Shown here one piece after another: positions 8,183-16,406 of a stretch of 64,000 nucleotides of DNA. Under the pieces are notes generated by a model. That model was given only the letters and a program-made list of their open reading frames with translations. It had not been told where the DNA came from and searched no databases. Each line of letters begins with the position of its first letter. The stretch's first letter is position 1. Source of the stretch: an uncultured Lachnospiraceae bacterium (GTDB lineage Bacteria > Bacillota > Clostridia > Lachnospirales > Lachnospiraceae); contig CAUAFT010000003.1 in NCBI GenBank assembly GCA_958428365.1, positions 163,375 to 227,374 on the forward strand, in the 5' to 3' direction. Made by a program: the position numbers and the translations under genes.

Positions 8183-9016
8183 ATGGAACTCTTCGATTTA
8201 GAACAACTGGCTGCTTTTTCAGACTATGGGACACTCTCTGCCGCCGCTGAAAAACTGCATCTTTCACAACCCACGCTCACAAAGACCATGAAGCGGCTTG
8301 AGGAAGAATTTCAGGTATCACTCTTTATTCGTTCAAAAAACAAGTTAGAATTAAATGAAAATGGAAAACTAGCTGCTGAAAAGGCTCACAAGATCTTATC
8401 TGATTCACAAGAATTAATACAACTGGTTCGTTCCCTTGATCGGGAAAGACATACGATATCCATCGGCGCCTGTGCGCCTGTACCTGCATTCACACTTTCC
8501 CAGCGTGCCGCAAATCTCTATAAAGATATGACTGTCACACAGGAATTAAAGAGTAATTCTGACCTGATCTCCGGACTACGTAACGAAAAATATCAGATTA
8601 TCATTTTGCCCTACAAGCCTGCTGAAAAAGATATCGTCACAAAAGAATATGGAAAAGAGGCTTTATTTTTTGTGTTCCCGAAAATACACCATTATGCAGA
8701 CAGAAAAGAAATCTCCCTTAGCGAAATGGACGGTGAAAATATGCTTTTATTTTCAGATATCGGGTTCTGGCATAATATTGTAACCACACATATGCCGCAT
8801 TCCCGCTTTCTGATACAGACAGAGCGTTTTGACTTTAATGAACTCACGCGCTCATCCATACTGCCATTTTTTGCAACCGATGTAACCCTGCGTTTTTCAG
8901 ATATACCCGATGATCGTGTTGCCGTTCCCGTCAAGGACAGCGAAGCCTCGGTCACTTATTATGCTGTGTGTTTATCAAGTAAGAAAGAACGCTTCAAGGC
9001 TTTGTTTCATAAGTAA
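8183..9016 (+). CDS. LysR family transcriptional regulator
   Basis: This 277-residue protein has the LysR winged helix-turn-helix at residues 1-60 (LEQLAAFSDYGTLSAAAEKL, then LSQPTLTKTMKRLEEEF) and a C-terminal effector-binding domain. The ATG at 8183 follows AAAGGAGAC by six bases and aligns with the usual LysR start, so the upstream extension is not real. It is transcribed divergently from the EFR1/flavodoxin/aldo-keto reductase island. LysR proteins normally regulate the adjacent divergent genes, so it is the probable regulator of the island. The ligand is unknown. Replacing an expected serine-rich loop, the effector domain has short segments such as SIGACAPVPAFTLSQ. Confidence 0.93.
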   Translation: MELFDLEQLAAFSDYGTLSAAAEKLHLSQPTLTKTMKRLEEEFQVSLFIRSKNKLELNENGKLAAEKAHKILSDSQELIQLVRSLDRERHTISIGACAPVPAFTLSQRAANLYKDMTVTQELKSNSDLISGLRNEKYQIIILPYKPAEKDIVTKEYGKEALFFVFPKIHHYADRKEISLSEMDGENMLLFSDIGFWHNIVTTHMPHSRFLIQTERFDFNELTRSSILPFFATDVTLRFSDIPDDRVAVPVKDSEASVTYYAVCLSSKKERFKALFHK

Positions 9017-9025
9017 ATTGCATAA

Positions 9026-9076
9026 AACATAGCCATACTTTAGGGAGGATATATCCTCTCAAAGCATGGCTATGTT
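9026..9076. terminator. Bidirectional terminator between lysR and pyrD
   Basis: An almost complete 51-nt palindrome (AACATAGCCAT pairing with ATGGCTATGTT, continuing inward to GAGGATATATCCTC) lies between the convergent lysR and pyr genes. T-rich sequence on the right and A-rich sequence on the left allow termination in both directions. Confidence 0.75.
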
Positions 9077-9156
9077 CTTTCACTTTTATATTTTCATATT
9101 ATAATAATCATCGATCCCATTGACAAATGAAATTACTCTTTTCTCTTCTTCCGGAT

Positions 9157-10062
9157 CTACTCTCTTACAGCCCCGATCAATTCCCGGATATCCGAGATCT
9201 CATATTCCGCCATATAGCTCTTGATCCCGTCCAGGATCTCCATGGTTGCCGTCGGATTGTTAAAATTCGCCGTTCCCACAGAGATTGCCGTAGCCCCGGC
9301 TAACATCATCTCAATGGCGTCCTCCGCCGTGGTGATGCCTCCCATTCCAATGATCGGTATCTGTACTGCCTGCGCAACCTGATAGACCATACGGACTGCG
9401 ATGGGATGGATGGCCGGACCGGACATTCCTCCGGTCTTATTCGCCAGTGCAAATTTTCTGGAATGAATGTTGATCTTCATTCCGGTCAGCGTATTAATAA
9501 GAGATAATACATCCGCACCGCCTGCCTCCGCTGCCCTTGCCATCTCAGCGATATCCGTCACGTTGGGACTCAGCTTCATGATGACCGGCTGCTTTGCATA
9601 CTTCTTCACTTCTTTTGTAATAGCCTCCACTGCCTTCGGATCCTGTCCAAAGGCGATACCGCCCTCCTTCACATTCGGGCAGGAAATATTGATCTCCATC
9701 ATATCAATGGGCTGATCTGCCAGACGTTCCACCACCTCGCAGTAGTCCTCTGTGGTTTTTCCACAGACATTGACGATGATCTTTGTATCGAACTGCTTCA
9801 AAAACGGGATATCCCGTTCCACGAACTGATCAATGCCCGGATTCTGCAATCCCACAGCATTCAGCATTCCGCCGTAGACCTCCGCCACTCTCGGCGTAGG
9901 ATTTCCCTCCCAGGGCACGTTGGCAACGCCCTTGGTCACCACGGCTCCTAACTGATTCAGGTCTATAAATTCCGCATATTCCTTGCCGGAACCAAAGGTT
10001 CCCGAAGCCGTCATGATCGGATTATTTAATGTTACTCCCGCCAGATCTACCTTCAGATTCAT
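9157..10062 (-). CDS. pyrD: Dihydroorotate dehydrogenase B, catalytic subunit
   Basis: This 301-residue FMN enzyme oxidises dihydroorotate to orotate. It is the class 1B form, which works with PyrK and passes electrons to NAD. Visible features are the N-terminal LAGVTLNNPIMTASGTFG, the catalytic cysteine in EINISCPNVKEGG near residue 130, the KLSPNVTDI strand near residue 163, and the FMN phosphate loops IIGMGGITTAEDA near residue 238 and AISVGTANF near residue 260. Its start codon overlaps the pyrK stop by one base, so the two subunits are translationally coupled. It is the last gene of pyrC-pyrF-pyrK-pyrD. Confidence 0.97.
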   Translation of the reverse strand: MNLKVDLAGVTLNNPIMTASGTFGSGKEYAEFIDLNQLGAVVTKGVANVPWEGNPTPRVAEVYGGMLNAVGLQNPGIDQFVERDIPFLKQFDTKIIVNVCGKTTEDYCEVVERLADQPIDMMEINISCPNVKEGGIAFGQDPKAVEAITKEVKKYAKQPVIMKLSPNVTDIAEMARAAEAGGADVLSLINTLTGMKINIHSRKFALANKTGGMSGPAIHPIAVRMVYQVAQAVQIPIIGMGGITTAEDAIEMMLAGATAISVGTANFNNPTATMEILDGIKSYMAEYEISDIRELIGAVRE

Positions 10063-10829
10063 TACAGCTCCACCTCCTCAGCTAAGAATACCGGACCCTC
10101 TTTACAGATTCGTTTGTTATGAACATTGGTGTGCTCATCCTTGTGCCTGGATTTGCAGACACAGGCAAGACAGGCGCCGATCCCGCACGCCATCCGCTCC
10201 TCCATGGAGATCCAGCACTCCATCTTATGTTCTGCGGCATATTCCTTCAATGCCTTTAGCATCGGTGTAGGTCCGCAGGCATAGATAATGTCCGCCTCAA
10301 GCTCATTGACCCGGATGGCATCCAATACCGTACCCCTGGTTCCGGCGCTTCCGTCCTCCGTAGCAATATAGACCTCTCCCAGCTTTTCAAATTCTTCTGT
10401 CAAAAACAGCTCGTCCCGATATCCTAAGATCATCTGCTTCTCACATTCCAGTTCCCTCGCCAGCTCCAGCATCGGCGGGATTCCAATTCCCCCTCCGATC
10501 AGAAACGCCTTCTTGCTCTTCTTTGGAAATCCATTCCCATGAGGTCCGATGATATCTATGATCGTTCCCGCACGCATGTGGGAAAATTCCTCGGTTCCCT
10601 TACCTGCCACACGGTAGACCAGACGAAGCGATCCATCCTTCTTATCCAATTCACAGATACTGATCGGTCTTGGAAGAATACGGCTTCCGTCCTGACTGTA
10701 CACGGAAACAAACTGTCCCGCCTTTGCATTTTTTACAATATCCTCCGCCTTCAGCCACATGCTGTAAATGCCATGGGCGATCTCCTCCTGACGGATGATG
10801 AATGCCTTTTCCCTGCATTTCTCTGCCAT
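10062..10829 (-). CDS. pyrK: Dihydroorotate dehydrogenase B, electron-transfer subunit
   Basis: This 255-residue subunit carries FAD and one 2Fe-2S cluster and links PyrD to NAD. The FAD-binding region has RILPRPISICELD near residue 50, the NAD-binding strand has AFLIGGGIGIPPML near residue 107, and the cluster cysteines are in CGIGACLACVCK near residue 211, with a fourth in KRICKEGPVF near residue 236. The arrangement is complete, so the subunit looks functional. It lies 52 bases after pyrF and overlaps pyrD by one base. The presence of pyrK fits an anaerobe using NAD, not a quinone, as acceptor. Confidence 0.97.
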   Translation of the reverse strand: MAEKCREKAFIIRQEEIAHGIYSMWLKAEDIVKNAKAGQFVSVYSQDGSRILPRPISICELDKKDGSLRLVYRVAGKGTEEFSHMRAGTIIDIIGPHGNGFPKKSKKAFLIGGGIGIPPMLELARELECEKQMILGYRDELFLTEEFEKLGEVYIATEDGSAGTRGTVLDAIRVNELEADIIYACGPTPMLKALKEYAAEHKMECWISMEERMACGIGACLACVCKSRHKDEHTNVHNKRICKEGPVFLAEEVEL

Positions 10830-10881
10830 TGTCCTGCCTTCTCCTTTTACTTCTTAATTTTATCCTGGTTTCTGTTCTCTG

Positions 10882-11811
10882 TTATTTTGCCTTTTCCAAG
10901 GCTCCGTTAATATCCTCCACCATATCGATGACTGTTGCTCTGGAAGCCTCTGCAAAGTTCTCTTCTCCAAACTTCGCATATTTTTCCTGCTTATATGCCG
11001 CAATGATTCCCCTGGAGGAATTGACGATAGCTCCCAGTCCGTCCTCGTTAAAGAAATGCACCAGATCTTCGCCTTTGCCCCCCTGTGCTCCGTACCCCGG
11101 AACTAAGATATAACTCTTTGGCATTACCTTCCTTAACACCTTGCCCATCTCCGGATAAGTAGCCCCCACTACTGCTCCGATGTAACTGTAACGATCTCCC
11201 ATGTGATCGCTTCCCCATTCAGCGACCTTTTCTCCGACCCACTCATAGAGCGGTCTTCCATCGATCACGCGATCCTGGAACTCACCGCTGGACGGATTGG
11301 AGGTCTTTACCAGGATAAACAATCCCTTCTTTTCCTCCTTGCAGACATCAATAAATGGTTGGATTCCGTCCGTTCCCAGATATGGGTTCACAGTTGCAAA
11401 GTCCTCGTTAAAAGTGGAATATACCTTGCTTCCCACCTGTACCCTGCCCAGATGCCCTGTAGCATAGGCTGCGGAGGTGGAGCCGATATCTCCTCTTTTT
11501 ACATCGCCAATGACCACCAGATCCTTTTCGTGACAGTAGTCCACGGTTTTCTGAAATGCCTTTAATCCCTCAATTCCAAACTGCTCATACATGGCAATCT
11601 GGGGTTTTACCGCTGGGATCAGGTCGCAGGTGGCGTCCACGATCTCCTTATTAAATTGCCAGATCGCGTCTGCCGCACCCTCTAAGGTCTCGCCAAATTC
11701 CCCAAAGGATCTTTTCTGAATATGCTCTGGAATATAATTCAGCATCGGGTCTAATCCCACTACGATCGGCGCCTTTGTCTTTTGAATCTTTGTTACCAGT
11801 TTGTTAATCAT
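10882..11811 (-). CDS. pyrF: Orotidine 5'-phosphate decarboxylase (long form)
   Basis: This enzyme decarboxylates OMP to UMP, the last step of the core pathway. At 309 residues it belongs to the longer group 2 decarboxylases and not the roughly 240-residue E. coli type. The active-site tetrad motif is VIGDVKRGDIGSTSAAYA near residues 89-106, the N-terminus has PIVVGLDPMLNYIP, and the phosphate-binding loop is PGYGAQGGKGED near residue 244. It overlaps the end of pyrC by four bases (ATGA type), so translation is coupled. Confidence 0.96.
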   Translation of the reverse strand: MINKLVTKIQKTKAPIVVGLDPMLNYIPEHIQKRSFGEFGETLEGAADAIWQFNKEIVDATCDLIPAVKPQIAMYEQFGIEGLKAFQKTVDYCHEKDLVVIGDVKRGDIGSTSAAYATGHLGRVQVGSKVYSTFNEDFATVNPYLGTDGIQPFIDVCKEEKKGLFILVKTSNPSSGEFQDRVIDGRPLYEWVGEKVAEWGSDHMGDRYSYIGAVVGATYPEMGKVLRKVMPKSYILVPGYGAQGGKGEDLVHFFNEDGLGAIVNSSRGIIAAYKQEKYAKFGEENFAEASRATVIDMVEDINGALEKAK

Positions 11812-13103
11812 TTTTTGTCTCCTGTCGTCTCGTTTTCGTATATGATCTTGCCATCACAGATGGTCATTTTTACTTCTCCTGTCACGGTACGTCCGTGGAA
11901 TGGGGTGTTTCTGCCCTTGGATGCAAATTTTTCCGCATCGATCTCATAGGTTTTTTCCGGGTCAAAGATCACAAGATCCGCCGGTTTTCCCTCCGCAAGG
12001 CTTCCTCTGCCGCTTCCGATGACCTGCGCCGGATTATAGCTCATCTTTTCCGCCATCTGCATCGGGGTCAGGTATTTTTTTAAAACCAGTTCCGTATAGG
12101 TAAGGGCTGCCACGGTCTCAATGCCCACGATCCCAAAAGGTGCTTTTTTCATGGACTGATTCTTATCCTGCCGGGTATGAGGCGCATGATCCGTGGAAAT
12201 GACGTCCATGACATTGTCCTTCAGTCCCTGCTTCAACGCCTCCACATCCTCCTTCGTGCGAAGCGGCGGGTTCATCTTATAATTGGTATCCCCCGGCACC
12301 AGATCGTCTGTGGTCAGAGTGAAATGATGCGGACACACTTCTGCTGTGACCGGGAGTCCTTCTGCTTTTGCCATTTTTACCATTTTGACGCTGTCCTTTG
12401 TGGAACAGTGGCAGAGATGGAGCTTGGCACCGGTCTCTTTGGCAAGCACCATGTCTCTTGCTATGATGACGTCCTCCACGGAATTGGTGATCCCCGGCAG
12501 TCCCATCTTTTCCGTCACGGCATCCGCGTTGACCACGCCGCCATTGACTAAGTTCCAGTCTTCACAATGCGCCAGCACCGGGATCTGACACTCTGCCGCG
12601 ATCTTCATAGCGTCACGGTAGAGCCTGGTATCCATAACAGACTTCCCATCCTCGCTGATGGCCGGGCTTCCCGCCTCTGCCATTCCCCGAATGTCGGCAA
12701 GCTCCTCTCCCTTTTGTCCCTTCGTCACGGCTCCCACCTGTAAGACGTGGGTCATTCCGATGTTCTCCGCTTTTTTGTGCACATAGTCCACAACGTCGGC
12801 ATTGTCCACCACCGGCTTTGTGTTCGGCATGGCAAGGATCGTGGTGTAGCCTCCTCTTGCCGCCGCATGGACGCCGCTCTCCACGGTCTCCTTTTCCTCG
12901 AAGCCCGGATCCCTTAAGTGTACATGGAGATCGATAAATCCCGGCATAACATAGCATCCCTTTGCGTCGATCGTGCGATCTGCCTTACCCTGTAACTTTT
13001 CTCCCCTTTTTACAATGACTCCCTCATCGATCAGTATATCTATTACCTCATTTGTTCCCGTCGCCGGGTCTAAAACATGTCCGTTTTTTATGAAAAGCCT
13101 CAT
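11808..13103 (-). CDS. pyrC: Dihydroorotase
   Basis: This 431-residue zinc amidohydrolase closes carbamoyl-aspartate to dihydroorotate. Its length and motifs match the type I enzymes. The metal site is DLHVHLRDPGFEEKETVESG near residues 58-77; further ligands are in LAHCEDWN near residue 177 and LHLCHCSTKDSV near residue 230; the catalytic Asp is in VISTDHAPHTRQDK near residue 303. It is the first gene of the operon, 43 bases from the predicted transcription start. Neither pyrB nor carAB is in the window, so the first steps must be encoded elsewhere. Confidence 0.97.
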   Translation of the reverse strand: MRLFIKNGHVLDPATGTNEVIDILIDEGVIVKRGEKLQGKADRTIDAKGCYVMPGFIDLHVHLRDPGFEEKETVESGVHAAARGGYTTILAMPNTKPVVDNADVVDYVHKKAENIGMTHVLQVGAVTKGQKGEELADIRGMAEAGSPAISEDGKSVMDTRLYRDAMKIAAECQIPVLAHCEDWNLVNGGVVNADAVTEKMGLPGITNSVEDVIIARDMVLAKETGAKLHLCHCSTKDSVKMVKMAKAEGLPVTAEVCPHHFTLTTDDLVPGDTNYKMNPPLRTKEDVEALKQGLKDNVMDVISTDHAPHTRQDKNQSMKKAPFGIVGIETVAALTYTELVLKKYLTPMQMAEKMSYNPAQVIGSGRGSLAEGKPADLVIFDPEKTYEIDAEKFASKGRNTPFHGRTVTGEVKMTICDGKIIYENETTGDKK

Positions 13104-13152
13104 TCTCTTTCCTCACTTTCGTCTTTGCTGATTGGCAGACTAAACCAATTTC

Positions 13153-13181
13153 ATTTTATCATGACGGAAAGGGTATCGCAA
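13153..13181 (-). promoter_or_regulatory. Predicted sigma-A promoter of the pyrCFKD operon
   Basis: On the minus strand TTGCGA (13176-13181) and TAAAAT (13153-13158) are separated by 17 bases. The predicted leader is only about 43 nt, too short for a PyrR-type attenuator. Confidence 0.6.
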
Positions 13182-13201
13182 CAGTGGAGTGGAAATTCTT
13201 G

Positions 13202-13238
13202 CAAAATAAAAGAACCAAACCCTGTACAATACAGGATT
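13202..13238 (-). terminator. Terminator after the Fe-S membrane protein gene
   Basis: A nine-pair stem (AATCCTGTA with TACAGGGTT, one G-T pair, three-base loop) is followed on the minus strand by a T-rich tract, 15 bases after the stop at 13253. It separates the flavin cluster from the pyr operon. Confidence 0.55.
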
Positions 13239-13252
13239 CAGTTCCGCGAAAT

Positions 13253-14053
13253 TCATGCTTCTATGGTTTTATCCGATTTTTGATCGTTCTTGGATATTCC
13301 TATACAGATATTCGCCCGCGGGCAGATCTGTGTACATCTTCCGCATCGGATACACTCCCCTTCCTGAAGGGGATTTTCTTCTAATTTGATATGTACCGGG
13401 CAGTTGTTTTTACACGCCTGACAATTCGGGATACAGGAGTCCGCTTTTCTACGGAGCTTTAAAAACGGAATCTCAGGAAGCAGGGAAAAGACCGCTCCCA
13501 TGGGGCACAGGAACTGACAGAAAAATCGTTCCTGTACTGCCATTCCGATGAGAATCAGGATAAAAAGGAATAACGCTGTTCCATAGCCGCCCAGTTTTAA
13601 GTTACCTGCCGTTATCAGGGAAAACACTGTCCATGGACTGTACTTTGTAACTCCCCCGCTCTGTCCTGCAAAGCAGAGCGCTAAAACCAAAACTAACACG
13701 ATGTATTTTAGTTTTTGTAATATCGGCAATGCCTTTTTCGGAATCTTGGGAAGTTTTTTTCCGGTCTTTTTCTGTAAAAATACGGAAAACTGATAGATCC
13801 AGTCTCCCACCGCCCCAAAGGCGCACATCCAGCCGCAAAAAATTCTTCCAAATACAATGGTCAGCCCGCAGAGAATCACCAGGCAGAGTAAAAATGAGGA
13901 GGTATGCAGAGCCGCCCCGCTTCCCAGCGCTGTAAATACTTCCTTGATCCCTCCAAACGCCTGGGAAAATAATGCGGGGGCAAGGAGAAAGAAAATTATT
14001 TGTACCACAATTCTTCCCCACTGAAGTCTCCATTTTTTATTCTTCCAATGCAT
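13253..14053 (-). CDS. NapH/RnfD-like membrane 4Fe-4S electron-transfer protein
   Basis: This 266-residue protein has about five transmembrane helices with the paired cysteine motifs of the NapH/NosR C-terminal family: FCGWMCAFGAVGD and FCQFLCPMGAVF. A ferredoxin-like tail follows with CIPNCQACKNNCPVH and CIRCGRCTQICPRANI. Such proteins carry electrons from the cytoplasm across the membrane. The ATG at 14053 follows AGGAGT and overlaps the end of the FMN-binding gene by 17 bases, so it is coupled to that gene. The context suggests it reduces the FMN-binding proteins outside the cell; the electron donor and the final acceptor are not encoded nearby. Confidence 0.9.
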   Translation of the reverse strand: MHWKNKKWRLQWGRIVVQIIFFLLAPALFSQAFGGIKEVFTALGSGAALHTSSFLLCLVILCGLTIVFGRIFCGWMCAFGAVGDWIYQFSVFLQKKTGKKLPKIPKKALPILQKLKYIVLVLVLALCFAGQSGGVTKYSPWTVFSLITAGNLKLGGYGTALFLFILILIGMAVQERFFCQFLCPMGAVFSLLPEIPFLKLRRKADSCIPNCQACKNNCPVHIKLEENPLQEGECIRCGRCTQICPRANICIGISKNDQKSDKTIEA

Positions 14054-14468
14054 TCTGTACTCCTTCCAGGATTCCGTTCGAAGAGAGGGTCGCACCGGAG
14101 ACGGTATCCACCTCCCAGGTCTGTTTTTCCACCACGTCCTCCAATATCTTTTCCGCCGCTTTTAAATATTCCGGCGTTTCATTTTCTGCGGAGAGAATTT
14201 TTGCCGAGGTGATCTCTCCCTCTTCCACCTTTATTTCCACCTCGATCTCACCGCCAAATCCATAACCGCTTCCGGTATGGGTTCCATCACTGTAGGCTTC
14301 GTCCTCATCTGAGCCGCTTTCCACCTCATTCCACGCCCGCTCTGCCAGCGCCGCTTCCTCTTCATATGCCGCTACTTTTTCTTCCCGTGCCAGGGCGTAC
14401 TGCTGATAGCCGAACAGGATCCCGCAGATCAAAAGCAGATTCAGGCTCTTTATAATAAATGTCCGCAC
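14037..14468 (-). CDS. Single-domain FMN-binding exported protein
   Basis: This 143-residue protein has an N-terminal membrane anchor or signal (LNLLLICGILFGY), an acidic linker and one FMN_bind domain. The domain shows GTHTGSGYGFGGEIEVEIKV near residue 63 and the flavinylation motif DTVSGATLSSNG near residue 120, in which the Thr of SGAT is the residue that ApbE modifies with FMN. The domain closely resembles the first two repeats of the upstream five-domain protein, 18 bases away, so it probably arose by duplication. It should act as an extracytoplasmic flavin electron carrier next to the membrane Fe-S protein. Confidence 0.93.
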   Translation of the reverse strand: MRTFIIKSLNLLLICGILFGYQQYALAREEKVAAYEEEAALAERAWNEVESGSDEDEAYSDGTHTGSGYGFGGEIEVEIKVEEGEITSAKILSAENETPEYLKAAEKILEDVVEKQTWEVDTVSGATLSSNGILEGVQNALEE

Positions 14469-14486
14469 CTTGTTTTCCTCCCGTAT

Positions 14487-16388
14487 TTATTTCTTTGCCT
14501 CTTCCACCGCTTTTTTATATAGCTCCACCAATGCGTCCGAAGAACAGGTGGCTCCTGAGACGTTATCCACATTGCTGCTCTGGCGGCTGAGTAACTGCGG
14601 TATGATCGTCTTCGCCGCCTCCTCGCAGTAGCCCCGGTTGCTCTCATCCGTCAGGGTCATATTTTCGATGGAAACCAGTTTTTGATCCTGGAATGTGACG
14701 TCCGCCGTCAGATCATAATCCCAGAACTCATCATAGATATCCTTTACCGTTACGGTAACGGTGTATGTTCCGTCTTTTACATCTCCCACTGGAACCTCTT
14801 CTTCTGCGGGCTTCTCCTCATCTTTTTCCATATCCTCCTCCGGCTCATCCTGCGCCGTGCCGGTGGCTTCCGTCAACGCCAGCAGATAAAGGGAGCGTAT
14901 GGTCTTAGAAGAGCAGGTGGCTCCTGAGACCGCGCTGATTCCTGAGGCAGACTGTTTTTTTACCAGCTGTGGAACCACGCCGCTGTATTTCTCCGTGCCG
15001 TTTGCCGCCCTTAAATAATAGTTGCGGTTCGTCTCATCTGTGGAAGTGAAATTTGTCATAGATTTTAACTTTCCATCCGCAAAGATCACATCCGCTGTCA
15101 TGGTATATGGCAAAAATGCTTTTTTTGCATCCGGCTCGCAGAGGGCGCTTACCCGATAAGTTCCATCGGTGACCGTACCGGATGGTTTTTCTTCTTCATC
15201 CTCCATGATATCCGGTGTCTTCTCCTCCGTATCTTTTTTTGTATCGTTCTTATCGTCATCGGTCTTCCCGCCGTTTGCCGCCACCGCCTTCTTATAGGCG
15301 TCCAGATAGGCGTCTACGATCGCATTGGAAGAATAGGTCGCTCCCGATACCGCGTCCACCTCTGTATTCTGGGCTTTTAAGATCCTCTTTACCATAGGTT
15401 TCCAGGCTTTTACCCAATATTCCTCATTGGCTTCGTCCTCATTTCCGGTGATCTTTGGACCATTAAGAGAGACGGTTTTTCCATCCTGAAACCTTGCTTT
15501 CAGACTGAGGGTGTAACCGAACTGCTCACAGACGGCGCTTCCCGTATAGGTTCCGTCCGCGGGAAGCCCCTCCGGCGCTTCCCTGTCCTCATCTGTCTCG
15601 GAAGCGGAAGAATCTGCCGCCGTATCCGTTGTATCAACTGCCGCGCCTGCCGCCTGATTCAGCGCCGCGATCACCGCCTCCCGGATTCCGTTGGAGGAAT
15701 AGGTCGCCCCGGAGACCGTATCCACATTGGGACTCTGGGCTTCCACGATCCGGGATACGATCGCCAGCGCCTTTTCAAAATAGGATGGAGTCTCCTTTGC
15801 ATGATCCACCACCTGAATATCTGCGATACTGCCTCCGCTTATGGTCACCTCCACCGTGATAGTTCCCCCATATCCCATGGCAGACCCCCGATAGACTCCA
15901 TCCGCCCAGCTTCCGCCCTGGTACAGGGTCTCTGTCAGTTCCCCCGCGCTTTCCGCCGATTCCAGCTCTGATTTTTCCGTGGAACCGGTGAGGGCATTTC
16001 GAACCGCCTCCTTAATTCCCCTGGAAGAATAGGTTGCTCCGGAGACCGCATCCACTTCCCAGGTCTGTTCTTCTATCATGGTCTCAGTCAGCTTCTTTGC
16101 CCGTTCAAAGAACGCTTTATCGTCAACGTAACTCAGAACCTCAATCGAAGCGATCTGGTGATCCGTCACCTGAACCTCCACCGTCACGTCCCCCTTAAAC
16201 CCGGTTCCGGTTCCCTGATAGATTCCGTCCGTATAATTTCCTTTTGCCTTCTCCTCCGCCGCTTCCACGGTTTTGGTGGGATATGTGATCTTTGAAAATT
16301 CCGGCGCATTCAGATAAAAGCCGGCTGCCGCAGCCGAAACCAATCCCACTGCCGGAAGCAAAAAGAGTCCTTCTTTCCAATGCTTCAT
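14487..16388 (-). CDS. Exported protein with five FMN-binding domains
   Basis: This 633-residue protein has an N-terminal signal or anchor (LFLLPAVGLVSAAAAGFYL) and then five tandem FMN_bind domains. The flavinylation motifs fall near residues 116, 226, 348, 488 and 612: SGATYSS three times and SGATCSS twice. Domains 1 and 2 have the canonical GFKGDVTVEV/GYGGTITVEV strand; domains 3 to 5 are longer and diverged. Acidic, Lys/Glu-rich linkers separate them. Up to five covalent FMN groups would make this a multi-flavin wire outside the cell. The ATG at 16388 is chosen over an upstream GTG because GGAGG lies seven bases ahead. The usual family members carry one or two such domains. Confidence 0.93.
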   Translation of the reverse strand: MKHWKEGLFLLPAVGLVSAAAAGFYLNAPEFSKITYPTKTVEAAEEKAKGNYTDGIYQGTGTGFKGDVTVEVQVTDHQIASIEVLSYVDDKAFFERAKKLTETMIEEQTWEVDAVSGATYSSRGIKEAVRNALTGSTEKSELESAESAGELTETLYQGGSWADGVYRGSAMGYGGTITVEVTISGGSIADIQVVDHAKETPSYFEKALAIVSRIVEAQSPNVDTVSGATYSSNGIREAVIAALNQAAGAAVDTTDTAADSSASETDEDREAPEGLPADGTYTGSAVCEQFGYTLSLKARFQDGKTVSLNGPKITGNEDEANEEYWVKAWKPMVKRILKAQNTEVDAVSGATYSSNAIVDAYLDAYKKAVAANGGKTDDDKNDTKKDTEEKTPDIMEDEEEKPSGTVTDGTYRVSALCEPDAKKAFLPYTMTADVIFADGKLKSMTNFTSTDETNRNYYLRAANGTEKYSGVVPQLVKKQSASGISAVSGATCSSKTIRSLYLLALTEATGTAQDEPEEDMEKDEEKPAEEEVPVGDVKDGTYTVTVTVKDIYDEFWDYDLTADVTFQDQKLVSIENMTLTDESNRGYCEEAAKTIIPQLLSRQSSNVDNVSGATCSSDALVELYKKAVEEAKK

Positions 16389-16406
16389 GTCCTGCCTCCT
16401 CACACT

